From positions 16,529 through 80,528 of the forward strand of contig JANSYI010000036.1 of assembly GCA_024742475.1 (NCBI GenBank): a stretch of DNA of 64,000 bases, written 5' to 3'. The notes under the pieces were generated by a model. It searched no databases. It had not been told where the DNA came from and saw nothing but the letters and a program-made list of their open reading frames with translations. Source of the DNA: a bacterium (lineage in GTDB: Bacteria > Myxococcota_A > Polyangia > Nannocystales > Nannocystaceae). The translations under genes were made by a program, and so were the position numbers. Shown piece by piece: positions 61,819 to 64,000 of this stretch (the stretch's first letter is position 1; every line of letters starts with the position of its first letter).

Positions 61819-63755
61819 TGTCCCACAAGTCCGATCTCATCGAAAAAGACATCAACGCCTACCTCGAGCAGCACGAGCGCAAGGAGCTCCTGCGCTTCTT
61901 GACCTGCGGCTCGGTGGACGATGGCAAGAGCACGCTCATCGGGCGTCTGCTCTACGACAGCAAGATGATCTACGAAGACCAGCTGGCCGCGATCCGTCGC
62001 GACTCCAGCACCGTCGGCAACGTCGACGGCGACTTCGACCCCGCGCTGCTCACCGACGGGCTCAAGGCCGAGCGCGAGCAGGGCATCACCATCGACGTCG
62101 CCTATCGGTACTTCTCCACCGACAAGCGCAAGTTCATCATCGCCGACACGCCCGGGCACGAGCAGTACACGCGCAACATGGCCACCGGCGCGTCCAACTG
62201 CGACCTGGCCGTGATCCTGGTCGACGCCCGCCACGGCGTCCTCACCCAGACCAAGCGCCACAGCTTCATCGTGTCGCTGCTGGGCATCAAGCACGTGCTC
62301 GTCGCCATCAACAAGATGGACCTCGTCGACTTCAGCGAGGAGCGCTACGAGGAGATCGTGCGCGAGTACGAGGCGTTCGCCACCAAGCTCGACGTGCCCG
62401 ACCTGGACTTCATCCCACTGTCGGCGCTCAAGGGCGACAACGTGGTCGACCGGTCCGAGAACATGCCCTGGTACAACGGGCAGACCCTCATGCGGTTCCT
62501 CGAGACCGTCTACATCGGGGCCGACCGCAACATGCAGGACTTCCGGTTCCCGGTGCAGTACGTCATCCGGCCCAACCTGGACTTCCGCGGGTTCGCGGGC
62601 ACCGTCGCCTCGGGCATCGTCCGCAAGGGCGACGAGGTGATGGTGCTTCCGTCCAAGAAGACGTCCAAGGTCAAGTCGATCCACACCATGGACGGCGAGC
62701 TCGACGAAGCCTTTCCGCCGCTGTCGGTCACGCTCACCTTCGAAGACGAGATCGACTGCAGCCGCGGCGACATGATCGTTCGGCCTGGCAACGTGCCCCG
62801 CATCGGCTCGCGCTTCGACGCCAGTATCGTGTGGATGTCCGAGGACGCGATGGTCCCCGGACGCGAGTACCTGTTCAAGCTCGGCACCAAGTCGGTCGCA
62901 GGCCAGATCCGCACCATGCGGCACCAGATCGACGTCAACACGCTTCACCGCAAGGACGCGCCGACCCTCGGGCTCAACGAGATCGGCCGCTGCGAGGTCA
63001 AGCTCTCGGCCGCGGTCGCCTTCGACGGCTACAAGCGCAACAAGGGCACCGGGGCGTTCGTCGTCATCGACCGCATCAGCAACGCCACCGTGGCCGCGGG
63101 CATGATCCTCGACCGCCAGACCGACGGCGACGTCGGCGACGTCTGGGACGCCGAGCCCGAGTACGACCTCGCCTCGCACGAGAGCCGCGTCAGCGCCGCC
63201 GAGCGAGAGGCACGCCTGGGCCAAAAGCCCGTGACCGTGCTGCTCTCGGGCCTCGTCCGCGCCGGAAAGACCACCATCGCCTACGGCGTCGAGCGCAAGC
63301 TGTTCGAGGCCGGCCGCACGGTGGCGGTGCTCGACGGGTCGAACCTGCGGCAGAGCATCAGCCGGGACCTCGGCTTCTCCGCCGACGAACGCTCGGAGAA
63401 CCTGCGCCGCAGCTCGGAGGTCGCCAAGACGCTCAACGACAACGGGCTCATCACCCTGTGCGCCCTGGTCTCCCCCACCGACGCCACCCGCAAGAAAGCC
63501 AAGCAGCTCGTCGGCGACGACAAGTTCCTGCTCGTGCACGTCAACGCGCCGCTCGAGGTCTGCAAGGAGCGCGACACGGGCAACCTCTACGCCTCGGCGG
63601 AAAAGGGCGACATCGCCAACTTCCCGGGCGTGTCCTACGAGTACGAGGCGCCCACCGACGCAGACCTGGTGCTCGACACCACGACGCTCTCGGTGCAGGA
63701 GTCCGTCGACGCGGTCATCGGTCTGCTGACGGACAAGGGCTTCATCGAGGCCTGA
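61818..63755 (+). CDS. cysNC: Bifunctional sulfate adenylyltransferase subunit 1 / APS kinase-like protein
   Basis: A 645-residue fusion. Residues ~20-440 are the CysN GTPase, with G1 GSVDDGKSTLIGR, G3 DTPGHEQYTRN and NKMD, followed by an EF-Tu-like beta barrel. From about 470 the APS kinase domain begins with a P-loop GLVRAGKTT in place of the usual GLSGSGKST, then DGSNLR instead of DGDNVR and SPTDATRKK instead of SPxRxxR. These substitutions may reduce or change APS kinase activity. Together with cysD it activates sulfate to PAPS. Confidence 0.92.
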   Translation: MSHKSDLIEKDINAYLEQHERKELLRFLTCGSVDDGKSTLIGRLLYDSKMIYEDQLAAIRRDSSTVGNVDGDFDPALLTDGLKAEREQGITIDVAYRYFSTDKRKFIIADTPGHEQYTRNMATGASNCDLAVILVDARHGVLTQTKRHSFIVSLLGIKHVLVAINKMDLVDFSEERYEEIVREYEAFATKLDVPDLDFIPLSALKGDNVVDRSENMPWYNGQTLMRFLETVYIGADRNMQDFRFPVQYVIRPNLDFRGFAGTVASGIVRKGDEVMVLPSKKTSKVKSIHTMDGELDEAFPPLSVTLTFEDEIDCSRGDMIVRPGNVPRIGSRFDASIVWMSEDAMVPGREYLFKLGTKSVAGQIRTMRHQIDVNTLHRKDAPTLGLNEIGRCEVKLSAAVAFDGYKRNKGTGAFVVIDRISNATVAAGMILDRQTDGDVGDVWDAEPEYDLASHESRVSAAEREARLGQKPVTVLLSGLVRAGKTTIAYGVERKLFEAGRTVAVLDGSNLRQSISRDLGFSADERSENLRRSSEVAKTLNDNGLITLCALVSPTDATRKKAKQLVGDDKFLLVHVNAPLEVCKERDTGNLYASAEKGDIANFPGVSYEYEAPTDADLVLDTTTLSVQESVDAVIGLLTDKGFIEA

Positions 63756-63763
63756 GCTCGCGC

Positions 63764-64000
63764 ATGCTTCAGCACGCCGCCCGCGCTCTCCCGTCGTTCC
63801 TGCGTGCGGGGTTCGGCCCGCGAGGCCTCGTCTCGCGGGTCCGGCGGCGCGTGCGATTGTCCGAGACCGACTTCAACATGCACATGAACCAGGCCGCCTA
63901 CGCCCAGGTGGCCGAGTTCGGGCGCAACGACTGGGTGCTCCGCTCCGGCCTCGCGCGAGCGCTGTGGAGCGCCAAGACCAAGCCGATCATGGCCGAGCAG
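63764..64000 (+). CDS. Thioesterase-like protein (partial, right edge)
   Basis: The first 79 codons of a hotdog-fold thioesterase, cut by the right edge. SRVRRRVRLSETDFNMHMNQAAYAQVAEFGRNDWVLRSG matches THEM6/acyl-CoA thioesterase-like proteins, in which the HMN block follows an Asp (TDFNMHMNQAAY). The start is ATG 63764, 8 bp after the cysNC stop, so it could be cotranscribed with it. Catalytic residues beyond the edge cannot be seen. Confidence 0.75.
   Translation, partial: MLQHAARALPSFLRAGFGPRGLVSRVRRRVRLSETDFNMHMNQAAYAQVAEFGRNDWVLRSGLARALWSAKTKPIMAEQ

Overview
The window looks like chromosomal DNA of a deltaproteobacterial predator-type organism, most likely a myxobacterium of the Nannocystineae (Nannocystis/Plesiocystis/Enhygromyxa type). 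The evidence is very high G+C, dense packing on both strands, three eukaryote-like Ser/Thr protein kinases (one with a TPR tail), many lipoproteins with Gly/Ser/Thr/Asp-rich linkers, a MYXO-CTERM-like sorting tail, a PilY1-like protein and an ALDH4A1-type P5C dehydrogenase. No phage, transposase, CRISPR array or rRNA was seen. The window is ordinary chromosome with accessory secreted and signalling genes.

Layout. 1-5.1 kb: an edge-truncated metalloprotease-like protein, a lytic transglycosylase lipoprotein and a kinase-TPR protein. 5.1-7.6 kb: a three-gene MbnP / di-CxxCH cytochrome / MbnH operon for copper and kynurenine chemistry. 7.7-8.05 kb: two copies of a ~139-bp direct repeat. 8.05-16.1 kb: ABC-F ATPase, an unknown protein, a MYXO-CTERM protein, pruA, a DnaJ-M48 protease operon and a lipoprotein. 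16.18-16.28 kb: a selenocysteine tRNA. 16.3-19.5 kb: small lipoproteins, then a quinone-oxidoreductase-type dehydrogenase divergent from a LysR regulator. 19.5-23.7 kb: a signalling module of Tat-exported solute-binding protein, histidine kinase and receiver-kinase hybrid. 23.7-31 kb: glmS, an Ig-like lipoprotein and a PilY1-like giant protein. 31-38.2 kb: a CAP-domain protein, a lipoprotein, an amidohydrolase, an AGCS-like transporter with a large soluble insert and a metzincin-like lipoprotein protease. 38.2-41.3 kb: a tight four-gene operon, coaX / helical-repeat protein / membrane protein / TlpA-like thioredoxin. 41.3-46 kb: a large membrane protein, then a dehydrogenase-LysR divergent pair and a dienelactone hydrolase. 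46-54.5 kb: kinase-DUF4234-like protein, a Cys-repeat lipoprotein overlapping a ferritin-like gene, a second ferritin-like lipoprotein, a radical-SAM protein and a glycerol-1-phosphate-dehydrogenase-like enzyme. 54.5-60.8 kb: another kinase, an Lrp/AsnC regulator divergent from a ThrE-like exporter, an AlkB-type alkane hydroxylase and a glycosyltransferase. 60.9-64 kb: cysD-cysNC for sulfate activation and the start of a thioesterase.

The most interesting items are the tRNA-Sec, the AGCS-like protein with a lost SNEAG-type signature and a ~390-residue insert, the MbnP/MbnH operon with its extra cytochrome, the overlapping Cys-repeat lipoprotein and ferritin pair, and a set of well-formed operator-like inverted or direct repeats. 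These lie at the alkB start, the Lrp-ThrE intergenic region, two LysR promoters, the metzincin start and the Cys-rich lipoprotein upstream region. All assignments come from reading translated sequence by eye; no database search was run.
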